Assembly: GCA_001942185.1 (NCBI GenBank)
Contig: MKJV01000077.1
Location: 42,862-106,861, forward strand
Source: Pseudonocardia sp. CNS-004
GTDB lineage: Bacteria > Actinomycetota > Actinomycetes > Mycobacteriales > Pseudonocardiaceae
DNA: 64,000 nt
Direction of reading: 5' to 3'
The first letter of the stretch is position 1. Every line of letters starts with the position of its first letter. A model generated the notes under the pieces. That model did no database searches and was not told the DNA's origin. It saw only the letters and a program-made list of their open reading frames with translations. The translations under genes were made by a program, and so were the position numbers. Shown here in pieces: positions 1 to 8,853 of this stretch.

Positions 1-668
1 GGTCGGGGACTGCACGCCCAGGCCGATGAACGACAGCGCCGACAGCTCCACCATGGACAGTGCGAACACGGTGGTGGCGAGGATCAGCAGCGGCTCGGCC
101 ATGTTCGGCAGCGTGTGCCGCACGGCGACGGCCCAGGCCGGCACGCCCAGCAGCCGGGCCGTGGTGACGTACTCGCTGGTGGAGATCTTGGCCGCGAGGT
201 TCGCCGTCAGCCGCGCGAAGCTCGGGATGCCGGCGACGCCGATCGCCACGACGCTCGAGACCACGCCCGGGCGCAGGATGGCCGCGATGACGAGGGCGAA
301 GACGAGGCTGGGGTAGCCACCGCGGTCTCCAGCAGCCGCAGGGCGACCCGGCGGACCCGCGGGCCGGACAGCCAGATCCCCACACCCACGACCATCCCGC
401 CGACGACCGCGACGGCCGTGGTGCACGCGGTCATCAGCAGCGTGAGGCGGGTGGCGACCAGCGCCCGGGCCAGGTTGTCGCGCCCGAGGTTGTCGGTGCC
501 CAGCCAGTGCTCCCCGCTGGGGCCCTGCCCGGCGTCGCCGGACAGCTGGGCGGCCGGGACGGCCAGCAGCATCGGCGCCACCACCGCCACGACGACGAGG
601 AACAGGCCCAGCAGCAGGCCACCCGCCATCGACGGCGTCCAGAACGTCCTACGCTCGGGGCTACTCAT
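1..668 (-). CDS. Dpp/Nik-type ABC transporter permease (DppC-like), cut by window edge
   Basis: Second permease of a family 5 peptide/nickel-type importer. The N-terminus has one membrane helix, then the 'WLGTDNLGRDN' segment diagnostic of DppC/OppC proteins, then further helices. ATG at 668 lies inside the end of the upstream permease (ATGAGTAG overlap), so the two are translationally coupled. Reading frame breaks near 317: the first frame stays sensible to 'LLETAV', and the neighbouring frame continues with 'GYPSLVFALVIAAIL' and an EAA-like loop ('TTARLLGVPAWAVAVRHTLPN') down to base 1. One missing G at 'gtggcta' explains the break. The C-terminus lies outside the window. Confidence 0.85.
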
Positions 669-1614
669 GGTCGGCCTCGATCGAGCGGGGATCGATGATC
701 GCCAGGATCACGTCGACCGCGATGATGATCAGCGTCGCCATCAGCCCGAGCACGAGGATCGTGCCCCGGATGACCGGGTAGTCGCGGTCCAGGATGGCGT
801 CGACGATGCCCTGGCCGAGCCCGGGCCACGCGAACACCGTCTCGATGACGACCGCGCCGCCCAGCTGCGAGGCCAGGATCAGCCCGGACAGCGTGAGCGT
901 TGTCGTCACGACGTTCGGCAGCACGTACCGGCCGAACAGTCGCAATCTGCCGATCCGCCAGCCCCGCGCGGTGCGGATGTAGTCCTGGTCCAGCACGACC
1001 GCGGTCTCCCGGCGCACCACCCGCGACACCACGCAGGTGGGCAGGAAGGTGAGCGCCAGGGTGGGTAGCACCAGCGAGGAGAGGGTCGCGGCCCCGACCG
1101 CCGGGAACAGGCCGAGACCCACGGCGAACACCACGACGAGCAAGGTGGCCATCACGTACTGCGGCACCGAGTAGACCAGGCTCGTCACCACGTTGAAGAG
1201 GTGGTCGAGCCACGGACGGCGCCCACCGTGGGTGAGGAAGGCGACGAGCATGCCCACCGGCACCGAGATCAGCAGCACCAGCGCGATCGCGAACAGGGCC
1301 AGCTCCGCGGTGAACGGCAGCCGGGCCAGGATCACCGTCGCGACGTCCTGCCCGTTCGAGAACGACGTCCCCAGGTCCAGGGTCAGCAGCCCGCCGACGT
1401 AGTCCAGGAACTGGACGTACAGCGGCTGGTCCAGCCCGAGCTCCTGCCGGATCTTCGCGATCTCGGCGCCGCTGGCCTCCAGGCCCGCGACCGCCACCGC
1501 CGGGTCACCCGGGATCAGCGGGACGATCACGAAGGTCACGGTGACCAGCACGGCGAACGACAGCAGCAGGCCGCCCAGCCGCCGGACACCGAACCGCAGC
1601 CATGTCGGGTCCAC
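661..1614 (-). CDS. Dpp/Nik-type ABC transporter permease (DppB-like)
   Basis: A 317-residue integral membrane permease of the DppB/OppB/NikB family. The N-terminal helix is followed by 'IPGDPA' and 'LGLDQPLYVQFLDYVGG', the conserved periplasmic region of this family. A C-terminal EAA loop ('YIRTARGWRIGRLRLFGRYVLPN') would contact the ATPase. Length is normal and the frame is open throughout. It sits 3 bp downstream of the receptor gene and overlaps the next permease by 8 bp. No ATPase gene is visible before the left edge; it would be expected further left. The substrate cannot be read from the sequence. Confidence 0.92.
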   Translation of the reverse strand: MDPTWLRFGVRRLGGLLLSFAVLVTVTFVIVPLIPGDPAVAVAGLEASGAEIAKIRQELGLDQPLYVQFLDYVGGLLTLDLGTSFSNGQDVATVILARLPFTAELALFAIALVLLISVPVGMLVAFLTHGGRRPWLDHLFNVVTSLVYSVPQYVMATLLVVVFAVGLGLFPAVGAATLSSLVLPTLALTFLPTCVVSRVVRRETAVVLDQDYIRTARGWRIGRLRLFGRYVLPNVVTTTLTLSGLILASQLGGAVVIETVFAWPGLGQGIVDAILDRDYPVIRGTILVLGLMATLIIIAVDVILAIIDPRSIEADHE

Positions 1615-1617
1615 CGA

Positions 1618-3221
1618 TCAGCCCTTGTCGTCGACGATCCGCATGGTGCTCACGTCGACCGCATTGTTGTACTCGTTGATCGTGAACCCGGGGCGGGCGA
1701 TGGACTGCTCGGGGCTGTAGGACAGCGGCATCACGTGCGCCGCGCCGATCAGCTTCTCCTGGATCGTCTGGTAGACCCCGCACCGCGCCTGCTCGTCGGA
1801 CTGCTGCATGGCCGTGTCGACCAGCGCCAGGATCTCCGCGTTGCGGTTGCCCGACCAGTTCGCCCCGCCGTCCTCGGTGGGCGGACCGACGATCGGCGAG
1901 AGCGCGCCGTACATCGTGCCGCCCGCGTTGATCGCGGGGAACACGGTGAGGTCCCACGCGCCGGGCTCCGATGCGCCGGTGGTCGACCACGTGGCGACGT
2001 CGACGTTGTTCAGCTCCACCGGCGCGCCGGCCTCCCGCAGCGCCTCGGCCACGTAGGTGTTCGCGGCACCCTGCGGCCCGATCACGTCCATCCCGAGGAC
2101 CTTGATCGGCCGGGACTGGCCGCCCAGCACCGATCGGGCCGCCTCGACGTCCTGCGGGATGAGCACCGCCGGGTCGGTGTTGGCGCACGGGACCGCGGCG
2201 TGGCTGAACGTGACCGCCAGCTCGCCCAGCCCACCGGAGGCCGCGCTGTTGAGCGAGTCGCGGCTCAGCGCCTGCACCACCGCGCGGCGGGCGGCCTCGT
2301 CGGCGAAGACGCTGCCGGGACGCTCGTTGAACAGGACGTAGAGGGCGAGGTAGGGCAGCCGGTGGGTCGTGTAGCCCTCCTGGCCGTCGAAGCGGGTCAT
2401 GTCCTCCGTGTTGATGTCGGCGATGTCCATGCCGCCGGTGAGCAGCGCGTTCGCCCGTGAGGAGTCATTGCCCACCACGTCCACCCGGACGGTCTGCGCG
2501 GGCGTGCCCTCGACCGGCGGCTCGTACTGCGGCCAGGCGGTGAAGCCGTCGCGCAACGTCAGCGTGTACGAGACACCGGGCGAGTTCTCGCTGAGCACGT
2601 AGGGGCCCGAGAACGCACCCTCCACCGCTCCGGTCCGCAGCCCATCCTGATCCGCGAGCCCCGCCGGGCACACGATGCCAGTGGCTTCGAGGCTCAGCCC
2701 CTGCAGCAGGTCCAGCCAGGGCTGCGCGAGGTCGATGGTCACCGTGTTCGCCTGGTCGTCGGCCGAGACGGTGGGCTGCCCCGGACCGAACACGATCTCC
2801 CGGAAGACGGAGACCTCGGCACTCGCCATCGCGTCGAGGGAGTTCTTGACCACCCCGGCCGTGATCGGCGTGCCGTCCGCGCACGTCGCGTCGTCGCGCA
2901 GCGTGAGCTTCGCCGAGGTCGGCGTGGTCTCCCACGACGTCGCCAACGCGGGCACGATCGTGTTGTCGGTGCCGCGGCGCACGAGCGTGTTGAACAGCAG
3001 ACGCCCGACGGTGTAGTCGTCGCGGTTCTGCACCATCCACGGCGTGAACGTCGTCGGGGCGGCGTTGATCGCGGTCCCTATCGTTGTGGTTCCGGCCCCG
3101 CCGCCCCGCCGGTCGTGCCGCCGGTGGTGCACGCGGAGAGTCCCGCGGCCACGCACGCCGCCAGGGCCAGCGTCCGACCCCTCGTCAGCACCCTGGTCGT
3201 TCGTCGATCGCGCAGCTGCAC
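1618..3221 (-). CDS. Family 5 extracellular solute-binding lipoprotein (DppA/OppA-like)
   Basis: Receptor of the peptide-type importer. GTG at 3221, preceded by a GAGGAGG ribosome site, opens a lipoprotein signal peptide (RGRTLALAACVAAGLSAC, lipobox LSAC). This frame stops after about 45 residues. The neighbouring frame continues with a typical SBP_bac_5 body ('AINAAPTTFTPWMVQNRDD', 'LLFNTLVRRGTDNTIVPALATSWE', 'TLRDDATCADGTPITAGVVKNSLDA'). The break near 3105 lies in a G-rich run and is consistent with one missing or extra base. The joined product is about 530 residues, normal for the family. A perfect palindrome sits just upstream at 3243-3258. Ligand unknown. Confidence 0.85.
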
Positions 3222-3242
3222 TGGCTCCTCCTCGCGTCCATC

Positions 3243-3258
3243 GTCCATATATATGGAC
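3243..3258. promoter_or_regulatory. 16-bp perfect palindrome, candidate operator of the peptide importer
   Basis: GTCCATATATATGGAC is a perfect 8+8 palindrome 22 bp upstream of the receptor start codon. Its AT-rich core stands out in DNA of over 70% GC. Size and placement fit the operator of a dimeric regulator such as a GntR-family protein, but no regulator gene lies next to it. The 270 bp between this site and 3532 hold no other gene I can support; a GC hairpin (GCGGGCG/CGCCCGC, about 3486-3500) is the only other structure. Confidence 0.5.
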
Positions 3259-3531
3259 GCGCCTCCATGGTTGCAGACACACTAGGAGTGGCCCAGCAGC
3301 GAGTCAACGGGTCCCGGACGGCCGGCCGAGGCGCTGACGAGCCCGAAACGATCCGGAAACGACGCGGAAAACCGACGTGGGCGGGCCTGTCTTCCTGGTC
3401 ACGCAACGTGGTCAGGCACGGCCCGAGTTGCGTAGCGTCGAGACGTCGGACGACGGTCCGGCCGAGCACCACGACTCCCCGAAACGCGGGCGTCGCCCGC
3501 AGCGCGTGGTGCGCACCACCAGGAGTTCACC

Positions 3532-3768
3532 GTGTACCTCTCGCCGAATCTCGACCCGGCCGAAGTGGTGTGCAGCGTCGTGCCGCGCCGCCGCTACCAC
3601 TGCCCGGACCTGCCCGCGCTCGACCGCCACATCGCGGCACTGCGCCGCCAGGTCGCCGCCGAATCGAACTGCGTGCCGACGTGGAAGCAGCACATGCGCC
3701 ACGACATCGACCGGCTCCTGGACCGGCGGCTCTACCTCACCCAGGTCGCGGGGGCCCTGGCGGCGTGA
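3532..3768 (+). CDS. Small hypothetical protein (78 aa)
   Basis: GTG at 3532 is preceded at a good distance by AGGAG. The product is a 78-residue soluble protein with two cysteines near the N-terminal third ('VVCSVVPRRRYHCPD') and amphipathic basic helices ('ALDRHIAALRRQVAAE', 'MRHDIDRLLDRRLYL'). I do not recognise a family. It stands alone between the peptide importer and the selenoprotein pair. A real gene is favoured by the ribosome site and the balanced composition, but a 78-codon frame can arise by chance in DNA this rich in GC. Confidence 0.5.
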   Translation: MYLSPNLDPAEVVCSVVPRRRYHCPDLPALDRHIAALRRQVAAESNCVPTWKQHMRHDIDRLLDRRLYLTQVAGALAA

Positions 3769-3804
3769 CGCGCCGGGGGCCGGCTGCCGTCGTGTGCAGC
3801 GCCC

Positions 3805-4322
3805 TCAGCCGGTCACGGCGGCCAGGATCTCCTCCAGAGCGCGCTCGGCCAGGGCTCGCATCTCCTCGTCCGTGCGGTCCTGGATCGGGTGCGGTACGTG
3901 CACGGCGGGCACGGCGGCGTAGCCGAGCGCCCGGGCCTGCGCCGCGCCGCCCTCGACGAACTCGCTGGACGCGACGTACACGGTCACCACGCCCTGACCT
4001 TCCAGGCAACGAGGTCGTGCACACTGCACGACGTGCACGAGCCTCAATCGGCGAGTGCCTCGATGACCACGTCGCACTCGGCGGCGATCTCCCGCCGCAG
4101 GTCCGGCGGCATCGGCTTGGTGTAGGTCGGCTTCGTGTAGCGGCGCACCGTCAGCCCGCGCTCGGCGAGCAGCTCCTGGAGCCGGTCCAGGAACACGTCG
4201 CCGCGCGGTTTGGAGATGTCGAGCAGCCCCACGCAGGCGCCGTCGAGCGACGGCGGGCGCGGCAGCGGCGCCCGCTCGGCCGGCGCTCGCTCGTCCGTCG
4301 GGTCCAGCAGGATCACCGCCAT
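3805..4322 (-). CDS. UGSC-family protein with in-frame TGA (candidate selenoprotein)
   Basis: ATG at 4322 follows a GAGGGAGG site and overlaps the end of the upstream gene. Residues 1-92 match the start of the UGSC (seleno)protein family ('VGLLDISKPRGDVFLDRLQE', 'LREIAAECDVVIEALAD'-type region). The next codon, 4046-4044, is TGA, immediately followed by GSCTSC: exactly where this family carries the U of its U-G-S-C motif. The family contains Sec (U) and Cys (C) forms. The frame reads on to 'VHDLVAW'; one missing G near 3987 then moves it to 'VVTVYVASSEFVEG' and 'VPHPIQDRTDEEMRALAERAL', the family's C-terminus. Predicted length is about 172 residues with Sec93. Biochemical function is unknown; a redox role is inferred from the motif and the thioredoxin-like partner. 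No sel genes are in the window. Confidence 0.8.
4015..4046 (-). promoter_or_regulatory. Bacterial SECIS-like hairpin directly after the TGA
   Basis: On the coding strand TGA (4046-4044) is followed by GGC, then TCGTGCAC (4040-4033), a 10-nt loop (4032-4023) and GTGCACGA (4022-4015). The stem is 8 perfect pairs. The distance from UGA to the apical loop is 11 nt and the loop starts with G, which fits the published bacterial SECIS description as I remember it (about 11-14 nt spacing, 3-14 nt loop, G among the first two loop bases). Such a hairpin would recruit SelB to decode UGA as selenocysteine. Confidence 0.65.
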
Positions 4323-5749
4323 CGGTCGACCTCCCTCGTCACCGGCTGGCTGCCGCGGGGCCCGCCGGCCCAGCCGCCGATCACCGTCGAGAACTTCCCG
4401 GCGCGCCACCGGCGTGCACCACCAGCAGCCCGCCGGGGCGGAACTTGGGGATCCGGCCGCCCTCCGGGCCCGGCGGCGTCCCTTCCTCGATGCCGCCCGC
4501 GCCCCGCTCGAGTTCGGAGGCATCGAGCAGCAGCGCGTCGGCGAGCTCGGCCTCGAACCGTGCCCGGTCCCAGCCCGCGGCGGCGAACACGCGGGCGTGC
4601 TCGGGGCAGACGACCAGCGTCGCGTCGAACCCCATCGCCGACTTCGGGTGGTAGACGCCGCGCAGGCCCGCGGCCAGCGAGCGCACCAGCGACCCGGGGG
4701 TGCGCGAGATCTGGTCGGCGATGTGCCGCGGCCCCTCGGCGGCGAACAGCGTGACCGCCGACGTGCCGGGCGCGAGTCCACGGCTCACCGACAGCGGCTC
4801 CCACGGCGAGCCTTCCTCGTCCTCGGCGAAGCGAACCCGACCTTGCCGGGATGACCCAGCGTGGCGCGGTCGACCTCGCCGGGCCGGCCGCCGCCGACGT
4901 TGCGGATCAGCAACTGCAGCGCACGCCCGATGGTCGAGTTCGCCCGGTTGCCCTGGCCGAGCGCGTTGCCGCCGGCGTTCATCCCGATCTCCCGCGCGAC
5001 CGGCCCGTTGACGATGATCGCGGGGCCCACGGCGTAGGTGGTGGCGAGCAGGCCGTGCGCGTTGAACTCCGTGGTGCACGCGGCCTCGACCGCGGCGAGC
5101 ACGACGGGCAGGTACTCCGGGCGCAGCCGGCGAGCACCGCGTTCACCGCCACCTTCTCGACGGTGGCCTCAGCGAGGTTCGGCGGGACGACGGCGACCAC
5201 CTCGTCCGGGGCGTGCGACGTGCCGTCCAGCATCCGCAGCACCCGCGCCGGGGTCGGCGGCACCACCGGGAGCCCGTCCGACCAGCCGCGCTCGTACGCG
5301 GCCTCGATCTCGTCCTCGAGCGCGAGCTCGAGCCGCCGGGAGCGCAGGGCCGCGCCGCGGGTGCGGACGAGCATCTCGTCGGCCAGCTCGGGATCGGCCG
5401 TGCGCGAGCCGCAGCCCGGCCGGTGGTCGGGCAGCCCCTCCCCCAGGCCGGTGACGCCCGTCAGCTCCTCCCAGGCGCCCCGCAGCCAGCCCTCGGTGCG
5501 GCCGACCTCGCCACCGTCGGCGAACCGCAGCAGGGTGGGCACGGTCCTGACGTCGAGCGCGAGGCTCACGTCCAGCGCGGTGTCGTCGCGGACGTCCGTG
5601 ACCGACGCGGGGAACGCGGGATCGTCCTGCGAGTACACCCGCACGCCGTCGAGCCGGGCGAGCACCGGCTCGACCAGCCGGCACGTGGGGCAGTCCTGCT
5701 TGACGACGGCGACGAGACCGTCGCGCGGCAGGTCCGTCCCGGGCACCAC
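4313..5749 (-). CDS. Thioredoxin-like protein with long C-terminal domain, partner of UGSC protein
   Basis: GTG at 5749 (GTGGTG; 5746 also possible) starts a thioredoxin-like domain with a CPTC motif at residues 20-23 ('VVKQDCPTC') and 'LDVRTVPTLLRFADGGEVGRTEGW', the cis-Pro region of a thioredoxin fold. About 300 residues of a separate domain follow ('AYERGWSDGLPVVPPTPARV', 'VPPNLAEATVEKVAVNAVLAGC', 'GLLATTYAVGPAIIVNGPVAR', 'FAAEGPRHIADQISRTPGSL'). I cannot name that domain. Three breaks, near 5123, 4830 and 4399, are each repaired by one base. The stop (4315-4313) overlaps the UGSC start, so the pair is coupled. It diverges from kynA with only about 42 bp between start codons. Confidence 0.75.
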
Positions 5750-5791
5750 GATTCGTAGACTAACCCGCGGAGCACGGCCGAGGGAGGTGCC

Positions 5792-6649
5792 ATGAACATC
5801 CGCCCGATCGAAGAGGGCGTCGTCCGGGAGTTCGGCGACGTCGGAGAGCGGGTGAACCTCTCCTACGGCGCCTACCTGCACCTGGACGAGCTGCTGTCGA
5901 CCCAGCACCCGGTGAGCAGGCCGGTGCACCACGACGAGCTGCTGTTCATCGTGCAGCACCAGACGTCCGAGCTGTGGTTCAAGCTGGTGCTCCACGAGCT
6001 GCGGGCGGTGCGCGACCGGCTGCGCGCCGACGAGCTGCGGCCCGCGCTCAAGGGGCTGGCCCGGGTCAAGCACATCCAGCGCCAGCTCACCGAGCAGTGG
6101 TCGGTGCTCGCGACGTTGACGCCGTCGGAGTACGCCGAGTTCCGCAGGTTCCTCGGCACCTCGTCGGGCTTCCAGTCCTACCAGTACCGGGCCGTCGAGT
6201 TCGTGCTCGGCAACAAGAACGCGGCGATGCTGGACGTGTTCGACCACGACGAGGACGCCAAGGCGCTGCTGCGCACGCTGCTCGACGAGCCGACCGTCTA
6301 CGACGAGTTCCTGCACCACCTGCACCGGCACGGGCACGCGGTTCCCGACGCGATCCTGCAGCGCGACGTGACGCTGCCCCACAGCTTCACACCCGAACTG
6401 GTGCCGGTGTTCCGCCGCATCTACGAACACTCCCGCGCGCACTGGGAGGCCTACGAGACCTGCGAGGAACTGGTCGACCTCGAGGAGAACTTCCAGCTGT
6501 GGCGCTTCCGCCACCTCAAGACCGTGGAACGCACGATCGGGGCGGCGTGGGGCACCGGCGGGTCGAGCGGGGTGGGTTTCCTGCGCGCGGCGCTGGACCT
6601 GACGTTCTTCCCCGAGCTGTACGCCGTGCGGACCGAGATCCAGGCATGA
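5792..6649 (+). CDS. kynA: Tryptophan 2,3-dioxygenase
   Basis: Haem enzyme oxidising L-tryptophan to N-formylkynurenine, first step of the kynurenine pathway. All family signatures are present: 'NLSYGAYLHLDELLSTQHP', 'FIVQHQTSELWFKL' with the distal histidine, 'SSGFQSYQYRAVEFVLGNKN', and C-terminal 'RFRHLKTVERTIG' with the proximal haem histidine, then 'GTGGSSGVGFLRAALDLTFFPEL'. It has 285 residues, normal for bacterial TDO, and the frame is intact. ATG at 5792 has GGGAGG upstream. Its stop overlaps the kynU start (ATGA). No arylformamidase gene is seen here; that step may be encoded elsewhere. Confidence 0.97.
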   Translation: MNIRPIEEGVVREFGDVGERVNLSYGAYLHLDELLSTQHPVSRPVHHDELLFIVQHQTSELWFKLVLHELRAVRDRLRADELRPALKGLARVKHIQRQLTEQWSVLATLTPSEYAEFRRFLGTSSGFQSYQYRAVEFVLGNKNAAMLDVFDHDEDAKALLRTLLDEPTVYDEFLHHLHRHGHAVPDAILQRDVTLPHSFTPELVPVFRRIYEHSRAHWEAYETCEELVDLEENFQLWRFRHLKTVERTIGAAWGTGGSSGVGFLRAALDLTFFPELYAVRTEIQA

Positions 6650-7892
6650 CGCGGACCGCGACCTGGGCCCAGCGGGCCGCCGCGCTCGACGCCGCCGACC
6701 CGCTCGCGCCGCTGCGGGACCGCTTCCTGCCCGCCCCCGGCGTCGTCGCCTACCTCGACGGCAACTCGCTCGGCAGGCCGGTTGCGGCCACCGCCGCCCG
6801 GCTGGACGCGTTCGTCCGGGACGCCTGGGGAGAGCGGCTGATCCGCGGCTGGACGGAGACCGGCCCGGACGGGCCGTGGATGGAGTGGCCGGAACGGGTC
6901 GGGGACCGCATCGCCGCCGCGGCGCTCGGCGCCGCCCCCGGCCAGACCGTGCTCGGCGACTCCACCACCGTGCTGCTCTACAAGCTCGCCCGCGCCGCCG
7001 TCGACGCCGCCGCGGCCACCGACCCGGCCCGCACGGTGATCGTCGCCAGCGCCGAGGACTTCCCCACCGACCGCTACGTCGTCGATGCGATCGCGACCGA
7101 ACGCGGCGGCAGCGTGCGCTGGCTGCAGACCCCGCTCGCCGGCGGTGTCACCCCGGCACAGGTCGCGGACGCTGCCGGTTCGGACACCGCGCTGGTGCTC
7201 CTCTCGCACATCTCCTACCGGTCCGGGTGGATCGTGGACGCCCCGGGGGTCGTCGCGGCGGCGCACGACGCGGGCGCCCACGTCCTGCTCGACCTCTGCC
7301 ACTCCGCGGGCTCCGTCGAGCTGGACCTCGACGCCTGGGCCGTCGACCTGGCCGTGGGATGCACCTACAAATTCCTGAACGGCGGGCCGGGTTCACCCGC
7401 GTTCGGGTACGTCCGCCGCGACCTGCACGGCGAGCTCCAGCAGCCGATCCACGGCTGGATGGGCCGGCTCGACCCGTTCACGATGGGACCCGGCTACGTC
7501 CCCGCCGCCGGGATCCGCCAGGTCGTCAGCGGCACCCCGCCCATCCTCGCCGCCGTCCCCCTGCTGGCGGCGCTGGACCTGCTGGAGGAGGCCGGGATCG
7601 CCGCGGTACGGGCGAAGTCGGTGGCGCTCACCGAGTTCGCGCTGGAACTCGTGGACGCCTGGCTCGCCCCCCACGGCGCGAACTGCTCTCCCCCCGCGAA
7701 CCCGAGCACCGCGGCGGGCACGTCACGATCCGCCGGGCCGGCTTCCGCGACGTCGTCGACGCGCTCTGGCAGCGCGGAGTGCTGCCCGACTACCGCGAAC
7801 CGGACGCCATCCGGATCGGCCCCGCACCGCTGTCCACCTCGTTCACCGAGGTCCACGACGGCCTCGCCGTCCTGCGCGACCTGCTCGCGTGA
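6646..7892 (+). CDS. kynU: Kynureninase
   Basis: PLP enzyme cleaving kynurenine to anthranilate and alanine. Residues 'VAYLDGNSLGRP', 'GDSTTVLLYKLARAAVDAA', 'FPTDRYVVDAIA', 'LLDLCHSAGSVELDLDAW' and 'CTYKFLNGGPGSPAF' (the PLP lysine lies in TYKFLNGG) are diagnostic. The frame breaks near 7682; the next frame continues with 'LLSPREPEHRGGHVTIRRAG' and 'IRIGPAPLSTSFTEVHDGLAVL', so the joined 415-residue product is full length. One missing base explains it. Starts within the kynA stop codon, so kynA-kynU form one operon giving anthranilate. Confidence 0.93.
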
Positions 7893-7898
7893 CGCGCG

Positions 7899-8759
7899 TC
7901 AGAGATCGTCGGTGCGACGGCGCTCCAGGAAGACGGTGTCGCGCCAGATGCCGTGGTGGCGGCCGATGCGTTCACGCACGCCGAGCGTGCGGAACCCGGC
8001 GGACCGGTGCAGCGCGACGGCGGCCCGGTTCTCGGGGAAGATCGACGCCTGCAGGGTCCACAGACCGGCGTCGTCGGCGGCCGTCACCTGGCGGTGGATG
8101 AGCGCCTTGCCGATCCCCCGGCCGCGGAGCCCGTCACCGACGTAGATCGCGGTATCGGCGACCCCGCTGGAGTGGGAACTCGCCGGCACCGCGGTGGCGG
8201 CCGCCCAGCCGGCGACCCGGCCGTCGAGTTCGGCGACCCAGCGGTGTCCGGGCAGCCAGGTGCGGTCGAGGGTGCGGCGGTCGGGCACCTCGGTGTCGAA
8301 CGTGGCGTTCCCGGTGGCGATGCCCTCGGCGTGGATGCGGCGCACGTCAGCCCAGTCGGCCGGCTCCATGGCGCGGACGGTGACGTCGGCGGGCAGGTCC
8401 GTGGGGCAGCACGGGCGCGGGCCGAGCATGCCCATCACCGCGTCGGCGGCGTGCGGGAGGCCGGTGCAGCAGGCCGGGTTGACCGACACCAGCGTGGCGG
8501 TGCCCTCCTTGCGCAACCGCACGAACCCGACGTCGGCGAGCTTGCGCAGGTGGTGGGAGCAGGTGGACTGGCTGACGCCGAGCTGCTCGGTGAGCGCCCC
8601 GACCGTGGTCTCCCGCCCGGCCACCGCCACGGCGTGCAGCAGTCGCACCCGCATCGGCTCGGCGAGGCAGGCGAACCACTCCGCGTACGTCGCCGCGTCC
8701 TGCGACGCCAGCTGGGCCGGCTCCGCAGGCACGGCGGACAGCGGCAGGGAGATGCTCAT
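7899..8759 (-). CDS. ArsR-family repressor fused to GNAT acetyltransferase
   Basis: Intact 286-residue two-domain protein. Residues about 20-120 are an ArsR winged helix ('FACLAEPMRVRLLHAVA', 'LTEQLGVSQSTCSHHLRKLADVGFV') with paired cysteines after the DNA-binding domain ('NPACCTGLPHAADAV', 'GPRPCCPTDL') that could bind As(III) or another soft metal. Residues about 125-286 are a phosphinothricin-acetyltransferase-like GNAT domain ('VTVRAMEPADWADVRRIHAEGI', 'IYVGDGLRGRGIGKALIHR', 'FPENRAAVALHRSAGFR'). Related arsN acetyltransferases act on trivalent organoarsenicals, so one chain may both sense and modify the toxicant; that is inference. Divergent from an ArsO-like gene across a 94-bp operator region. 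Confidence 0.88.
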   Translation of the reverse strand: MSISLPLSAVPAEPAQLASQDAATYAEWFACLAEPMRVRLLHAVAVAGRETTVGALTEQLGVSQSTCSHHLRKLADVGFVRLRKEGTATLVSVNPACCTGLPHAADAVMGMLGPRPCCPTDLPADVTVRAMEPADWADVRRIHAEGIATGNATFDTEVPDRRTLDRTWLPGHRWVAELDGRVAGWAAATAVPASSHSSGVADTAIYVGDGLRGRGIGKALIHRQVTAADDAGLWTLQASIFPENRAAVALHRSAGFRTLGVRERIGRHHGIWRDTVFLERRRTDDL

Positions 8760-8767
8760 GCCACATA

Positions 8768-8846
8768 GTATCGACCCACATCGATGGTTGCGTCAATCGA
8801 TTGCGGTCGATACAGTCCGGCTCCATCAATCGACCCACATCGATGG
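8768..8846. promoter_or_regulatory. Duplicated operator region between arsR-GNAT and arsO-like genes
   Basis: ATCGACCCACATCGATGG occurs twice as an exact 18-bp direct repeat (8770-8787 and 8829-8846). An outer inverted repeat GTATCGAC/GTCGATAC (8768-8775, 8806-8813) encloses the first copy. One copy lies next to the arsR start and the other ends right at the GGAGG of the divergent gene. This fits two repressor sites controlling both directions, as expected for an ArsR protein. Confidence 0.7.
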
Positions 8847-8853
8847 AGGAGTC

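Noticed and set aside
115..1068. Long plus-strand frame opposite the Dpp permeases
   Set aside because: Arg/Pro/Ala-rich antisense frame with no domain, opposite clear permeases; typical of very GC-rich coding DNA.
3980..3990. Programmed frameshift in the UGSC gene
   Set aside because: No slippery heptamer at the site; a missing G in TGGAAG is simpler and matches the many other one-base losses.
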